Part shown: positions 9,607 through 21,700 of the stretch, in pieces | Numbering within the stretch: position 1 is the stretch's first letter | Layout of the letters: each line of letters opens with the position of its first letter | DNA from: Saccoglossus kowalevskii | Lineage: Eukaryota > Hemichordata > Enteropneusta > Harrimaniidae | Length of the DNA stretch: 23,877 nucleotides | NCBI RefSeq assembly: GCF_000003605.2 | Contig: NW_003154739.1 | Location: 171,403-195,279 of the forward strand | Direction of reading: 5' to 3' | Notes under the pieces: model-generated | What the model was told of the DNA's origin: nothing | Databases searched by the model: none | The model's input: only the letters and a program-made list of their open reading frames with translations | Position numbers and translations under genes: made by a program

Positions 9607-12600
9607 TGAAATGTGCATTGCTAACAGCGGAGCTATCTCAGCCGATAGGCTGCTTGTTGTTTTTGTGATGTGATGTGCATTGTAAATGTTGTAACATTTC
9701 ATGTACAGCAATGAAGACCGTAATGAGCATGATGATTGTATTTATTATCGTATAATCGTGTGCTATCATCAGTTGTGGTTTTTGTGATGGATTGAAAGAA
9801 TTATAAGCTCAACTCAGGGACGAGTCTCAGGATCAATGTTTTGCAGGGAGTCTGCTTTTGGCACCAAACTATTATGTGGCAGAAGCCATTCTGTTGAAAT
9901 TATTCCGGTAAATCCAATAATGTCTCTTATGGAGATTACAAATCCCAGTATGCTTGCATGGAATCAAATCCTTTTTTATGCTGCAGCATCAAGTTTGATA
10001 TTACCCCACGTTTGGTTTTACTGTGTGCATAATTTTATTGATTATCAAGTGTTATTATTGAAAAATCAATAGAATGTTTTAATGCTTGCCCTTTGCATGT
10101 GATCGTAAGGTACTTTGTAATTAATAATCAGGGAATGAAGTCAAAAATCAATAATTCTATTTCCAGAACTCGAAGCAAACTAGTGCCGCATAATGGTAGC
10201 TATGTTCAAACCAGAAGTGAGTCTACTGCTAGAAAAGACACTGGTTTTGATTCGGTCAGACCAAACTGTGCCCTTATTCTTACTGAAAGTTGCTATGTCC
10301 TGAAAGGGGAGTTTTCAGATTGGCCACGTTGTCAACAGAGCAGGTAAAATTGATTTGCAGGAAAAGAACTTTCTTTTAAACAAACTATTTTGGTTCGCTA
10401 GTGCAATGTAGACATTGCACGTTCTCAACATTCCTGTTGTTACTCCCAGCACTGCAGAATACATTACAACAAGAAAACGATGCTATAGTAACAATAATAA
10501 CTAACCTGCTAAAAATAAACTTAAAAATAATATCAAACATGCCAATGTATACAGTGACAATTAGGAGAAATATTGATTGAGCCATATAGCAGTCTGTTTA
10601 CGAGATGTGATTAAGAGGACGCATTCATCCTATGTATTGCCTATTTGGAAACATAAACCCAGCATTTCACACTACTCAAAACACCTCAAATTGTAAGTAC
10701 ACTGTTTCATTCCTCAATGATTAACACAGTTTTTCAAGTTGTGCTCTGAAGAGCAGTTAGGCAGCAAATAAATGCCCTAAAGGAGAGGCTCCACTGAATT
10801 CTGTTCTGCATGAAGAGAAACAGTCCAAGTCGTGACGAAAAGCTTTATGAAAAAACACTCGCAGGTTGGATATGATCAATGAGCTGTATCCCGCTCTGCA
10901 GCTTTATATAAAATCTGGTCTATACAGCCTATGAATCCTGTTCACTGCATAAAAGCTGAAAGATGGAGACACTTGAACCAGTTGGATCCTGTTCTGAAAA
11001 TATGTCATTGGGGAGGAAAACACGTGTGCAGTAAATCACCAAAATGGACACATGTTAGATGTATTTGAGCTCTCTTCTGTATTGACGGGAACAGGATCAG
11101 CCCTAGGGGCACTGTACCTACTTCACCCTACCTACTTAAGAAAAGCCCCCCCCCTCGGGAGGTTGATATAACTTGATTGCGCCACGGTCAGTATCGAGAA
11201 TATAGAACATCATCTGTTATGCTATTTCGGATATACACGCATGTATGACATTTGGTTTTATAGTGTATCTACATATACAAGCAACCCATGTATGTAGAAT
11301 GCGTTTTACTCATAATATTTTTTGTTGATTGATTGTACGGGTCATATAAGGTAATTTTGAGCTCGACTGCTATTTTTTGTTCATTATTTTGATAAAGTAG
11401 TTTGAACTGTGCGTTACTTCTGCCTTAGAAAGCAGTATAAAACAAATTTCCTGTAATCTGTAGAAGGATTTGATTGAATCGCTGCTCATTATCGGAACAC
11501 TGAATGTACAACAATGTCTGATAATCTATCAATACATGAATCCTTAGAAAATCAGTAAGCAACACTTCAAAGATGGGGATAACTAAGGTAATGAAGGAAA
11601 AGATCTATGTGTAGTAATTATCCATTGAGTAATTGGAGAAGGGCTGCATGTATTGAACACAGGGTTTTGCTATCCTTGGAGATATGACTGCATGAAGATC
11701 CAAGACAACGTTTCATTGAATAAATATACTAGATTGCACTGTCTCTTTATGCAGTGTTGCTGCTGGGTTATCAAATGCGGTTTACGATTTTTAACCCAGG
11801 ACGTTGTCTATAAATGAACAAATTCTTCTTGATCCGCTATTTCATCGATAGGAAAGTTTAACTACTTGACTTCACTTTTACGTTCCTGTAAATTCAGTAA
11901 ATTACTAGTATGTGTTGGCGTTCAATCAGACTATCAACTTTTCTGTAGACCAACTAGATACGGTTGATTGTTTACGAGTGTGCGGTACTGGTAGTTAACG
12001 TCGCTAGAAATAAGCAATAATTAGATTTACGTATCTAAGTATACCGGTATAGTATTTTTTGTGGTAGACTAAATTTATTCTTGACCAGAACAAAAACTCC
12101 CAAGAAGTCTGTGATGATGATGTCTTGCTGAATTTTTAAGTGCGGAGCGCTTCGTTGATTTCTCGGAGGCAAGTGGCCACGATAATTCAAGCAATGAATA
12201 ACGACGCAGATAATGTTCACCGTCGACTATTTCCCCAGGCAACACCATAATCATCTCAACACTTTGTGTAATGCACGATTTACACGGTCAGTGTTTTCTT
12301 GTTATTATCGATTACTATGAGTGATAAATTAATCATTAGTAACAGTTAGCTCTTTTACTACATCTTGCTGTCACATAAAGCGATAGACAGAGTATCTCAG
12401 CATGGGCACGTGAATGAGAGGAGATGCCATTAACCAACGTACTTACTAAATTTAGACGAGGTTTTATGTTGAAAATAATGTCCCTGAACGTATCGTGTAT
12501 AATAAATTGCAGACGCCAACATCTTGTTTAAGATATTTGCCCATCTGGAATATATTCCTCATTATTCAAGTTCTGTTCTGTAAGTCCCGAGCAGTAAGTT

Positions 12601-12882
12601 TGTTCGCCAGTATTAGATATTATTGTTATGATAGCAACTTCACGTACGCACATTCGGTTCACACACTGTTGCACTATTGTTTAGAATCAACAACTTGCAT
12701 GTTTAGGATGGGGATTATATTAATATAAATCAGGAATTTGATAAAGAGATCGTTTACTTATTGTATTTAGTAGTGGCAACTTCGCAAGGCTTTAACCGTG
12801 AGACACATCCCTGGTAACCATGTGATCGTGCCAACGACTGCAGCGATTGGCTGATCCTGATCGCATGTTAACCCTGCTACGC
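9607..12882. other. Anonymous DNA, no gene recognised
   Basis: Small structures only: CAGCCGATAGGCTG (9639-9652), a hairpin in a TATCTCAG context; AAATGTT-GT-AACATTT (9684-9699); a 10-bp inverted pair GATCCTGTTC (10985-10994) and GAACAGGATC (11089-11098); and a run of nine C at 11146-11154. ORFs of 78 and 84 codons at 9836-10072 and 10093-10347 lie close together. The second ends near a donor-like AGCAGGTAAAA, but neither shows a domain and no matching acceptor could be defended. Confidence 0.5.
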
Positions 12883-13111
12883 CTTAGCAGTCGCGGAGGC
12901 AGAGGGGGGGGGAGGCGTCGCCTCTTTTAAAATCAAGCTGAAATCTGTTGTGTCAGCAAAATGCAGTAAATAGCGTTTCAGGGGCCTATATTTCATTTTT
13001 TAAGGTGGAGTATGCCCCTGGCCCCCGCCAGTAAAATCGTGCCTTAGGCGCGAGGGGTGATGGCTGAACTCGCCCATCCATGCACAGTTTCGTGCCTCCG
13101 CCTCTGCTTAG
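12883..13111. mobile_element. Short GC-rich inverted-repeat unit, MITE-like
   Basis: The ends 12883-12901 and 13093-13111 are inverted repeats matching at 16 of 19 bases (CTTAGCAG..GCGGAGGCA against its complement). Between them the DNA is richer in G+C than the surroundings, with nine G at 12904-12912, a hairpin AGGCGTCGCCT, and the stretch GGAGTATGCCCCTGGCCCCCG. That kind of stretch recurs in dispersed repeats of marine invertebrates as I recall them. No target-site duplication was found, so insertion is not proven. Confidence 0.42.
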
Positions 13112-13341
13112 AGACTTGATTTTTAAAATAGAGAGTTTGTAACCTTTAGTAAAAGAAGAAAAAAGGAGAGAGAGGGGGAGAAAAGGAGGGAAATTGGAAG
13201 AATAAAGCTGGATTATCTGTAATGAATTAATGTGTATTCATTTGGGTCGAATCTGGTATCTCTACGTGAAAGTTTTATCAGCCAAGCGAAACGACGTCCC
13301 TAGATCCAGAACAGGATTTGAACACAAATGTATAAACTTTA

Positions 13342-13418
13342 TTTATTTATTAGACATAAGTCATTAATATTGAGGTTTCTTTACCCAGTACGACATATTG
13401 GTTTGTCTAATAAATAAA
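13342..13418. repeat. 15-bp perfect inverted repeat, 47-bp loop
   Basis: TTTATTTATTAGACA at 13342-13356 and its exact complement TGTCTAATAAATAAA at 13404-13418. It could be the termini of a tiny foldback unit or a chance AT-rich palindrome; the GACA edge argues mildly for more than chance. Confidence 0.6.
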
Positions 13419-14129
13419 ATGGTCTAACATAGATAGTGATAACACGCCTGTCATTTGTGTTTGAGCGGAATCGTAACAATATATTATAGCAAACCGAATC
13501 TGCTTATTTTTGATTTCGCTTTTACGATGTCAACAAATGAAAATAAGCTACTAATCAGACACCATAGTCAGATTTATTCTTAAGCTGCCGTCCCGTACAC
13601 ATTTGGGTCAATCAGAACGGGGTAAAATAAATATTTTGGATGTGAATACTAGTGTTACACAACTAAATTAAGTTTATTTTTATTTTTAACGACAATAGCA
13701 TGCCTTACCTGCAAAAAAAAAGTTTAATAAAATATATCCTTTACATTCATATAATACTAGTGGGAGCGGTTCAAATGTTTCTGTATCCAGATTGTTATAC
13801 GAGGAAATTACGACTTTTTCTATAACGAAATTAAAGAATTGAATAAATTACAACGAATAGTTAACAATATTAGCAATAAATTGTTTTTAGACAGATAGTG
13901 AATAAACACTTGGCAATTTGGGCTAGATAATTTCCGAGTTTATATTTGATGCGTCAACAAAATTGAAATCGATTACTTGACTGTTAATTTATCGTGTAAA
14001 CTTATATTAGTTTTGAATATCTACTTTTTTTCTTTCATGTCGATGTTTTTCATACCGAATAACCCTAAGCAAGTAATATTGATGACATTTAACGTGCTAT
14101 TGTCATGTTTGCATCATGCTGGCATTTTA
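13419..14129. other. Anonymous AT-rich DNA
   Basis: No ORF with recognisable features, no repeat and no RNA gene seen. Confidence 0.55.
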
Positions 14130-14480
14130 ACACCACACTGCGAAAACGGAAGCAGGCGTGGGAACCCACGCCGACTCAAATTTCTTTGTTCCTGCTTTCC
14201 ATGTTGTCTACGTAGTGTGAATTCATGTACCAGCAGGTGTGAACTGACTTCTCGCCAACGTTAAATGGGGAGGGGGGAAATGGAATAGGGGGGACGTTGG
14301 GACGTCATACCAGGTGCAGGTCTTGACGGATGGTTGCGATAACCTAGCAAGGGGTGTCTCACGTGTCTTATTATTAAAGAACATCGAAGCTCAACTCCAG
14401 AAACTGACTGTGTCTGACTACATGGGTGTGTGAATGACTTCAGTGTTCCGTTATAAGGTCTTATGGTATCCATACACTGC
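14130..14480. other. GC-richer patch with a strong hairpin
   Basis: This stretch has visibly more G+C and CpG than its flanks. It includes the perfect hairpin GGCGTGGG-AA-CCCACGCC (14155-14172), an outer inverted pair GGAAGCAGG / CCTGCTTTCC (around 14148-14200), purine-rich G tracts (14266-14295) and GGGACGTTGGGACGTC. It could be a promoter or a decayed exon region; no product can be read from either strand. Confidence 0.4.
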
Positions 14481-17400
14481 AGAAGCGAGCAATCCCCGAA
14501 ATTCCCTTTTGAGCAACATTACACTATGATAAATCTAACATTGGTTGCGTGATACATTGTTTTAAAACACAAATGTTCCTCGACCGAAGAACATATTGTG
14601 TTTATTTCATATCTAACAATATGGAGTCGGAAGTATGTCATTCTACCAAATACTCAAGCAGATATTGTTTATTTCTAACAACAAACTAGCATGCCACAAC
14701 ACGACGTTTTCATAGATTTAAAGAGCCTTTTACCCTTTTTAATGGCTGTTTTTTTTTATAACGAACACATTAATACATTTACAAGGTTTCGACGACATTT
14801 ACATGAAATGCTCTCAGAATAGTTAATAGATTGAATCAGGAGCATTTCCATAAATCGTTATGAGGTCATTAAGGCATTTAACTTACATTACCCGCGGCCC
14901 AGAAAAACCATTGACATGTCAGGATGGTGATGGGAATATATGTATGTTTTCACTGGGAACTTCGTTTGCACACATCAAGTTGACTATTAGTATTCTAATT
15001 TTGATCATTTGTCTGTCCCTTATGATTTGTACATCGACGTATTCTGTAAATTGCCGGATGCATGTTAAAATTAGCTTGCTTCGTGCTATACGGAGTGTTG
15101 AGATGACCTTCTCTTGAACCGCCGCCCACCATGAATAAAATCATCCAATGACACAATTTCCGTGTTACACCTCCTCTAAATCTGGCGCTGTTTTATCTTC
15201 TATGACAGGTGTGTGTCTGTTTCAAGACGAGCACTCCCTTGGTTGAGTATCTAATGTGCCCTTGATATTTCAGTACCATACGTCAAATAGAGCCGTTCTT
15301 CGTCTTCAACAATATCCCTATCGAGTCCGGTTAAAAAAAGATCAAATTGCTCATTTAGTAACTATAAAGTTGTGAAAACTATCGAAGAGACATACGCGCA
15401 TATATTTGAGAACAGGAACTATTTCTTGGTTGATTCTTAGCAGACGATTTGTAAATGAATTTAGTGGTGATGTTCAATATTACACCAACCAAGGACGTAC
15501 ATATATACAAGAAAACATATGATGGGTTTATATGTCAATGAATGGAAATTTATAGAATGTGTTCTTTAAATGACAATTCGAGTAAGAGTGTACGTATTAA
15601 ATGCAGATCTCTCAAAGTGTACCCTCTTGTCATATGTCCTCACAATGAGCCCGTTCTGAGTGGATGCAGTATGCAATCATGTGATATATGTAGCAAAATA
15701 AAAGACGCGTATGTCTGATTCCTGCTTAATGATATATAATTTCTAAATAATTGTGCACATTAAATGATGTTATTAACCTGACTACACACAGATGCAGAGT
15801 CTGCGATGAACTACGTGTTCATGCACTGATCGCTATCTATCAGCTGGTCTATATTATATCGATTTTATCTTATTCTACTGATAAATTGTATCAGCTTAAT
15901 AATCTCTTCTCTTTCTCTTTATTGAAATCTGAATCTGTGAGGATATTGTTGTGAGGATATTGTTTGACGTTTTGTTTCTTTGCCTCGAGCTCTTACGTTG
16001 TCAGAACGGGGATTGTACTCTACTCGTTGAAGTAATTCATAAATGTATATAAATCAATATATTTTAAGTATGTGTGTTCACGGTACAAACATTGGGTGAT
16101 TAGTATCTGTGAGATAAATGCTTTTTTGAGGAATATTTCATTTTACTTTTTTTTAACTCGAAGTCGAATATTAACACATTTTGCATTTAATGATTCAACA
16201 TGTTTATGACCAAATATGAATAAATTGAAATTACTCAACAAATGCATCGCGCACTGTAAATTCGGACGAAAGATAAAGAAAGTACACAATATAAAGTTGC
16301 ATAATCCGGGATTTTTAGAAAAATGTTTGTTTTTTTCTAGTTTTTCCCCTCTCGCTACCTTAAATATGATTAATCGAAAGCTTATTATTGTTTTTGCAGC
16401 ACATTGCATTATATTCTCGTGATGGAAAATGAAAAACACTACTACGCAGTGATGGTTATACGTACCAGAACCAGCGAAGCTCACATGTATTAGGAAAGTC
16501 AGTTGTTTAGTATTGGATCGGTTTCCGTGCTTAAAAAGACAAAAGAAAAGATAAAGTGAATAAAATAACTGACACACACCATTGCTACACAGCGTGTATT
16601 GTTCTATTAACTAAGTTTCAATTGTTTTTCCTAATATAAACATTTGTATAAACGTTTTTTCCTAATATTAACATTCATTGCACAATCCACCACATGAATC
16701 TCATTTATCTAGAGTTTATTATTAATGTTGCGACTAAAGAGTATCGTGATATATGTTCTACGTCATATAATAGTTAACGATTCTCCCTGTCGTTAATGTT
16801 TACAGTTATCAGCAAGCTATGACAAAATATGTGAATATTTATTATCATTCATAAGTTAGTTAACTCTACATCATATCTCACTGTGCTAGATATACTCGTA
16901 AATTTGAAAAAAAACTAATGTTTCCATTTATTCAATAATCGTACGTACTTTTTCCGGAGTTCCAAGGGCCATTCATTTGGTGTCTGATGTTCTCAGGTTA
17001 ATATTCTGTACTAATCTATATGCTATCACTGCGGCGAACATTTTCCTAATAGTGATGCACACATTTAACATATATGACAAATTATAGTGTGTTCACAATT
17101 AGTAAATATATACTCAATCATGACACGATTACTTTACAGTTTTATAGCAAAATATTGAGCATGTTGTCACAGCTTTCTTTTTTAAGAACAAAATAAAGCT
17201 CACAGTGCCCAAGTGATAAATGTAAATACAATCACATCACTTTCAGCATAAACATGATGATTTGCAAAGTAGGTTTTTGCAAAGGCCGACTTCTAATTAT
17301 CTTGTATGTCTTATATGTGTGTTTGGAAATCGGATTTTCTGATTGGTCATTGGGATGTGTGCGGCTATATCAAATGCACATTTACTATAATGATTTACAA

Positions 17401-17495
17401 CAGAAATATGGTTATTATCCTAACAACGTAATTATCCTACACCTTAATTTCAGCACTCTAATGTAGTTAGCCACAGGTGGTAGAAGTACCGATGC
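14481..17495. other. Anonymous AT-rich DNA with small direct repeats
   Basis: A 14-bp direct duplication GTGAGGATATTGTT occurs at 15937-15950 and 15951-15964. A 31-bp spaced duplication TTTTTCCTAATAT(A/T)AACATT occurs at about 16625 and 16656. Nothing else was recognised apart from the minus-strand ORF listed separately. Confidence 0.5.
16143..16577 (-). CDS. 144-codon ORF, doubtful
   Basis: The longest ORF in the window. The N-terminus (MCQLFYSLYLFFCLF) is hydrophobic and signal-like, followed by Lys-, Phe-, His- and Asn-rich sequence. The composition is what AT-rich random DNA gives (Phe, Ile, Lys, Asn, Leu, Cys), with no repeated or conserved-looking motif and no neighbouring exon. A chance ORF of this length in 24 kb of such DNA is unlikely but not extraordinary. 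I recognise no family; most likely not a gene. Confidence 0.12.
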   Translation of the reverse strand: MCQLFYSLYLFFCLFKHGNRSNTKQLTFLIHVSFAGSGTYNHHCVVVFFIFHHENIMQCAAKTIISFRLIIFKVARGEKLEKNKHFSKNPGLCNFILCTFFIFRPNLQCAMHLLSNFNLFIFGHKHVESLNAKCVNIRLRVKKK

Positions 17496-17588
17496 ATGTT
17501 TTTGTGTGTTCATAATTATAAGTGTTCCCTTATTCGGGAAAGGAGTAGACTCAATCACTTTTTCCTGATAATTGATATACTAGAAACC

Positions 17589-17756
17589 ATGGCAACGCTG
17601 AAGCAGCGCATTAATGCCTACATCGAACGAAATTCATCCTGTTGTCCATGTTCCGACATCAATGGCACACCTGGCTCGGAGTTTTCAGCTTTGCTAGTTA
17701 TTGATTTTCTTCTTCAACGTGAAGTTGAACATGTGGCTTCTAATTACACGCTGTAA
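17589..17756 (+). CDS. 55-codon ORF with strong start context and poly(A) signals, unknown
   Basis: The start at 17589 sits in GAAACCATGG, with A at -3 and G at +4. The frame is also open upstream to 17496 (86 codons), but the internal start is better placed. The predicted peptide begins MATLKQRINAYIERNS, a likely amphipathic helix, then SCCPCSD, a three-cysteine cluster, then a hydrophobic ALLVIDFLL segment and an acidic/basic tail. The coding part is richer in G+C than its flanks. Two AATAAA signals follow at 17916-17921 and 17934-17939, about 160-180 bp after the stop. A pyrimidine-rich stretch ending TACTAG lies just before the start and could be a splice acceptor, making this a last exon. 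No family recognised. A retroposed fragment or chance are the alternatives. Confidence 0.27.
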   Translation: MATLKQRINAYIERNSSCCPCSDINGTPGSEFSALLVIDFLLQREVEHVASNYTL

Positions 17757-17915
17757 CAGAATGGATACAGTGTAGTATATACAAATGACAGCCAGTATTG
17801 CCCATGCAATGCGTGGGTATCATTCTACACCAGCACGTCCTATAGTTCAAGTTATATTTCTGCTGGAAATGTCATTAAATGATTTTAATGTTTTTGTAAT
17901 GATATGTTGAAATGA

Positions 17916-17939
17916 AATAAATGACAATAGCTTAATAAA
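17916..17939 (+). promoter_or_regulatory. Paired AATAAA poly(A) signals
   Basis: AATAAA at 17916-17921 and again at 17934-17939, downstream of the 55-codon ORF and followed by T-rich DNA (CTATTTTTTGTTTC near 17956). In AT-rich DNA such hexamers also occur by chance. Confidence 0.3.
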
Positions 17940-18529
17940 TTGCAAGTGTCAGCTCTATTTTTTGTTTCATCTGTACTAGACTGTTACTAGAACAATAGGA
18001 ATTTTATATGTTTTTTTTAGATCGTCTCATAGTTTGAATACATCAGAACAGATATTCGTTTGTTGATTATATTTACCTGATAGATTAAATATTTTAATGT
18101 GGCCCTCTGGTACTTCTTACAGATAGCTTTTCCCGAGAGTGCATACATATTTTATTGATTTTCAGTCTCTTTGCAATATTTAGTGTGTGTTTTCCCATGC
18201 TACTACTGCACTGTGTGGTTGCCGATACTCCAATGTGTCTATGGTAACATTTATATCTGATGCACAGACTAAGTTTAGACTGTATTATTTGAGGGCTTTT
18301 TCGATTTTTCGTTCCTGTGACTACACCCATATTGTCAGTACATGTTAATTATTTGTTTAGCCATATTGGGTGGTCGTATTATTGCAATGTTCGCAATTAA
18401 ACGAGGTGTTATTGCAGTAGCTAAATGAGCCAACTCGCACTATTCTCTGAAGATAATCAAATCAGACTTGTCTCTAAGTATAATTTAAATACTTTCCATG
18501 AAGTGTTGTGCCTTATTAATGTTGATTGC
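17940..18529. other. Anonymous AT-rich DNA
   Basis: No supported gene. A 78-codon minus-strand ORF (18094-18330) shows no domain. Confidence 0.55.
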
Positions 18530-18775
18530 ATTGTGGGTAACGTCGCCATTATCCAACACTCGTGGGTGTACCATGAGTGACATCAACGTAATAAAAAACT
18601 CGTGGGTGTATCATGGGTAATATTCACATTATATAACACACATGGGTGTGTCATTGGTAACGTCGTTATTAAAACTCGGGGGTTAATCATGTGTTACATC
18701 AACTTTATCTATTTTTTGGGTGTGTTATAGATACTCTCATAACATCATCTAACATCGCCTGTATCGTGGGTAACA
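18530..18775. repeat. Degenerate tandem repeat, ~40-bp period
   Basis: Unit starts marked by (C)AT(T/G)(G/A)(G)GT(A/G)A(C/T) are at 18530, 18572, 18612, 18652 and 18688, spaced 42, 40, 40 and 36 bp. Shared landmarks are ACTCGTGGGTGTA(C/T)CATG, GTAACGTCG, and ATTAT or TTAT followed by AACAC or AAAAC. Later units are badly eroded, ending with GTATCGTGGGTAACAC near 18775. Period and the core GTGTACCAT..GGTAA resemble the 40-bp minisatellite at 1-3485, suggesting an old relative. Confidence 0.75.
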
Positions 18776-21700
18776 CTTACTCATTAAAACTGGGATGAAC
18801 GTTTCACAATATTTAATCTTATACTATCAAATCATACTTGATTTAAATATTACAAGAGAAGGATTGATTTTTGCAACAACATTTTTCTAGAAACATGTCT
18901 ATCTAAAACACTTTTCTTTATATATAATATTGTTTATATGTATATATAGCTTAATTCGTGTTACTTTTGGATACATGTCACATTAAAGTTTGAATTCCAT
19001 TTTTGTTGATGGGTTTGAATTCCGTTCTTATCATCTTTATCTACTTTTTCCGTTCCATCATATTTTAGTCAAAAGCACTGAATATTTCAATCAAATCACG
19101 GTCGAGAGAAGTATCTTAAATCTAAATATTGACTTTACCATTGGAAAGATTCAATACGTCGGACAAAGTCTTCTTGTACTAATTCAAATATGTGTTTTGA
19201 AACTAACCGGATACGTCTGCTGAGAGAGTTCATTGTTGAGAATTACATTATCTCAACAAATAACTCTAAACATATTTATTAATGACTATTTGTGACGTTT
19301 GTACTTAAACCCCACTGACTATAGTATTTTCACGATTCTACACTGGCACCACTACCAATATTGAATGGATAAAAGTATTACTTCGTGCACATGTGAAATA
19401 ATGTGCTGTTTATGTTTTGCGTTTAAAGAGGGATATTTTGTTTTCTCTAGTAGGAAGTCGTATATCACTCTTGATTTAATTATATAAAAGAGTGAAACAT
19501 GTTGAAAAGATTTTTTTTTTAAATATCGGTCGTTTCGCCCCCCCCCCCGAATAGTGTCCAATTCTCTAAGTTCGGTGCATCCACTGTTCCGCTGACCAGT
19601 GTGACCATGAATACAACAATATGTGGACGCGATTCTGGTAGAGAATAGAACACTACTTCGAAGGAGAAGTCGCGCTCCCAACGAGATTTCGGCTACTATT
19701 CGCAAGTATGGTCTCATAGATTAGGAACAAGCACTAGTAAATGTTATGATAGGTCAAGTTTAGTATTCATTGTAGATGTGTTATCATACTGTGAGATATA
19801 TTAGCACTCCGGGGTTCCTAATTTCTTCACTGATCCATAGAATGTTTGAGACTGGAGCACACAATATACCAAATCGTTAACATTACTGGAGCGCCGTGCT
19901 ACTGCTGTACAGTAATTGCCAAATGTATCGGAGGATTAACATTATTACGTTAATCCGATGATCGATCTTTTGATTCCCGGCACTTGATCCCTCGTCGTGT
20001 GTAAATATGTAGATGAACATTTAGATGTATGTAAATTGTCAAGAAGATTATTAGCTTGTAAGTGTTATGCTGAATAAAGCTGACTTTAGCGAGAAACAAT
20101 TATAGCAAAGGGCACCTGGGAGTTTTTGAAGATAAATCTAACTACCTGTATCTATTTTCTCATGATTACATACTTTAATGCGCATTTTCTACAAATTGCT
20201 TTGCAAAATCACGAAACATCAAGATAATAGCACGATACAATTCGCTTTCGTCTCTCGAATCAACAGATACACATTTAATATGTCAAAAATAGGTTTTGCC
20301 TGGAGGTGTTTTTATCCGCACAGTGGTATGACAGTAAGCTGGTAATGGACAATGGAATACCACCATCTACTGAAATAGGTATGTTAATCTTCTGGGGATG
20401 TCTGTGTAATCCCACATTGTATCAGTGATACCAGTTGACTGCTTCTTCCATTAACAATTATACTATGTTGTTCCCACTAAACTAATTTACTGCCTCGCCT
20501 CTTCTGACCTAATTTCCGCACTCCGATCGAGGTATAGCACTTCATAATTTTCATGTTTTAATAATTTTAAACTTGTACATAAAACCTAAGTAAGTGCATA
20601 ACGTGCTTCTCTGGTGTATTATGACTAGTATGGGCCAGTGGATCTGAAATTTTAGTGAGATGCCTGCTGTGGTTAAGGCATGTTTCACATATATATTGTA
20701 TAGATAAATGAGACAGAGGGCTTAACTAACCGTGAATATTATCAATCTTTAGAACAATCAGCGAAGAAGACGAATACTGGATTCAGATAAAGAGTGATGT
20801 TTGGAACTTTGCCAGCATTCGTTGCAGTCTCGTTAAGAAGCGTTTAACTGTGAGTCGGTGATGCGTGATTTGTAATGAACAACACTCGCTGCTGCATAAA
20901 AGGGTTGTACTATGCAATTTATCTACTACCACATTTGGAACGTAGACATAAAATATATGTGTTATGTTCATTAATATCAGCAATGCACGAATTTTCCGTT
21001 TTTTGTGGCAAATTGGAATATGTTATTGAATAGAACCCCTTGGATACGAAAAAATGGTCACAGCAAGTATGTTGATCTATTAATGTGGCCATTATACAGT
21101 AGATCGAGTACACTATTTTATGTCAGCACACCAATTTCATTTTACAGTCAAACAACATGCTTTGAATGTAAAATTAGTCCACTGTAAGGTACATTTCTCA
21201 ACTACTTATGCAGTGTACGTTTGTATTGCAGCTCAATTTTAAACTTGCACCCTTAACACGTTATCCATATTGATCTTTCAAGATAGATTTGTGTAAACCC
21301 TTTTTTGTGTGGATAATTTGCTTACTGAATAATGATCATCGCTTAATTCCAGCCAAACAAATAGCTAGTTACATATGTAGAATTAACATGATTCGTGATC
21401 AATTATAATCATTTGTAAGATGTCGCTGACATGTATGTTGCATATGCGGCATGACAGAATATGCAGGCGTGCCACTAAACAAATTGTCGCTCGTGGATAT
21501 GATCTGATAAACACAAATGAATGTATATGCTTTCTGCATCTGCTTACTGAGTTTTCAATTATTCGTGAGTAAAACAACGTCGCATGAGGCGATATATTCA
21601 ATACGCCATAATAGGATGAACAAAACAGGGTTCGCCTTCCGGGTTCGCATTCTAGATGAGCCAGATGTGTTTATATGTTTGAAAAAGCCCGATTATTGAA

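Noticed and set aside
9639-9665. tRNA-like or SINE A box (TATCTCAGCCGATAGG)
   Set aside because: No B box (GGTTCRANNC) at the proper distance downstream and no cloverleaf could be drawn.
10902-10912. TATA box (TTTATATAAAA) as a promoter
   Set aside because: Such strings are expected often in AT-rich DNA, and no ORF or transcript start could be tied to it.
13240-13330. B-box-like strings GGGTCGAATCTGG and, on the minus strand, GTTCAAATCCTG
   Set aside because: No matching A box and no T-arm pairing, so no tRNA gene.
15255-15371. Possible terminal exon after a TTTCAG acceptor (about 30 residues, basic)
   Set aside because: Too short and unrecognised, with no partner exon; the acceptor motif alone is common.
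19352-19717. 121-codon minus-strand ORF
   Set aside because: It reads through an 11-base C tract and has no recognisable domain or conserved pattern.
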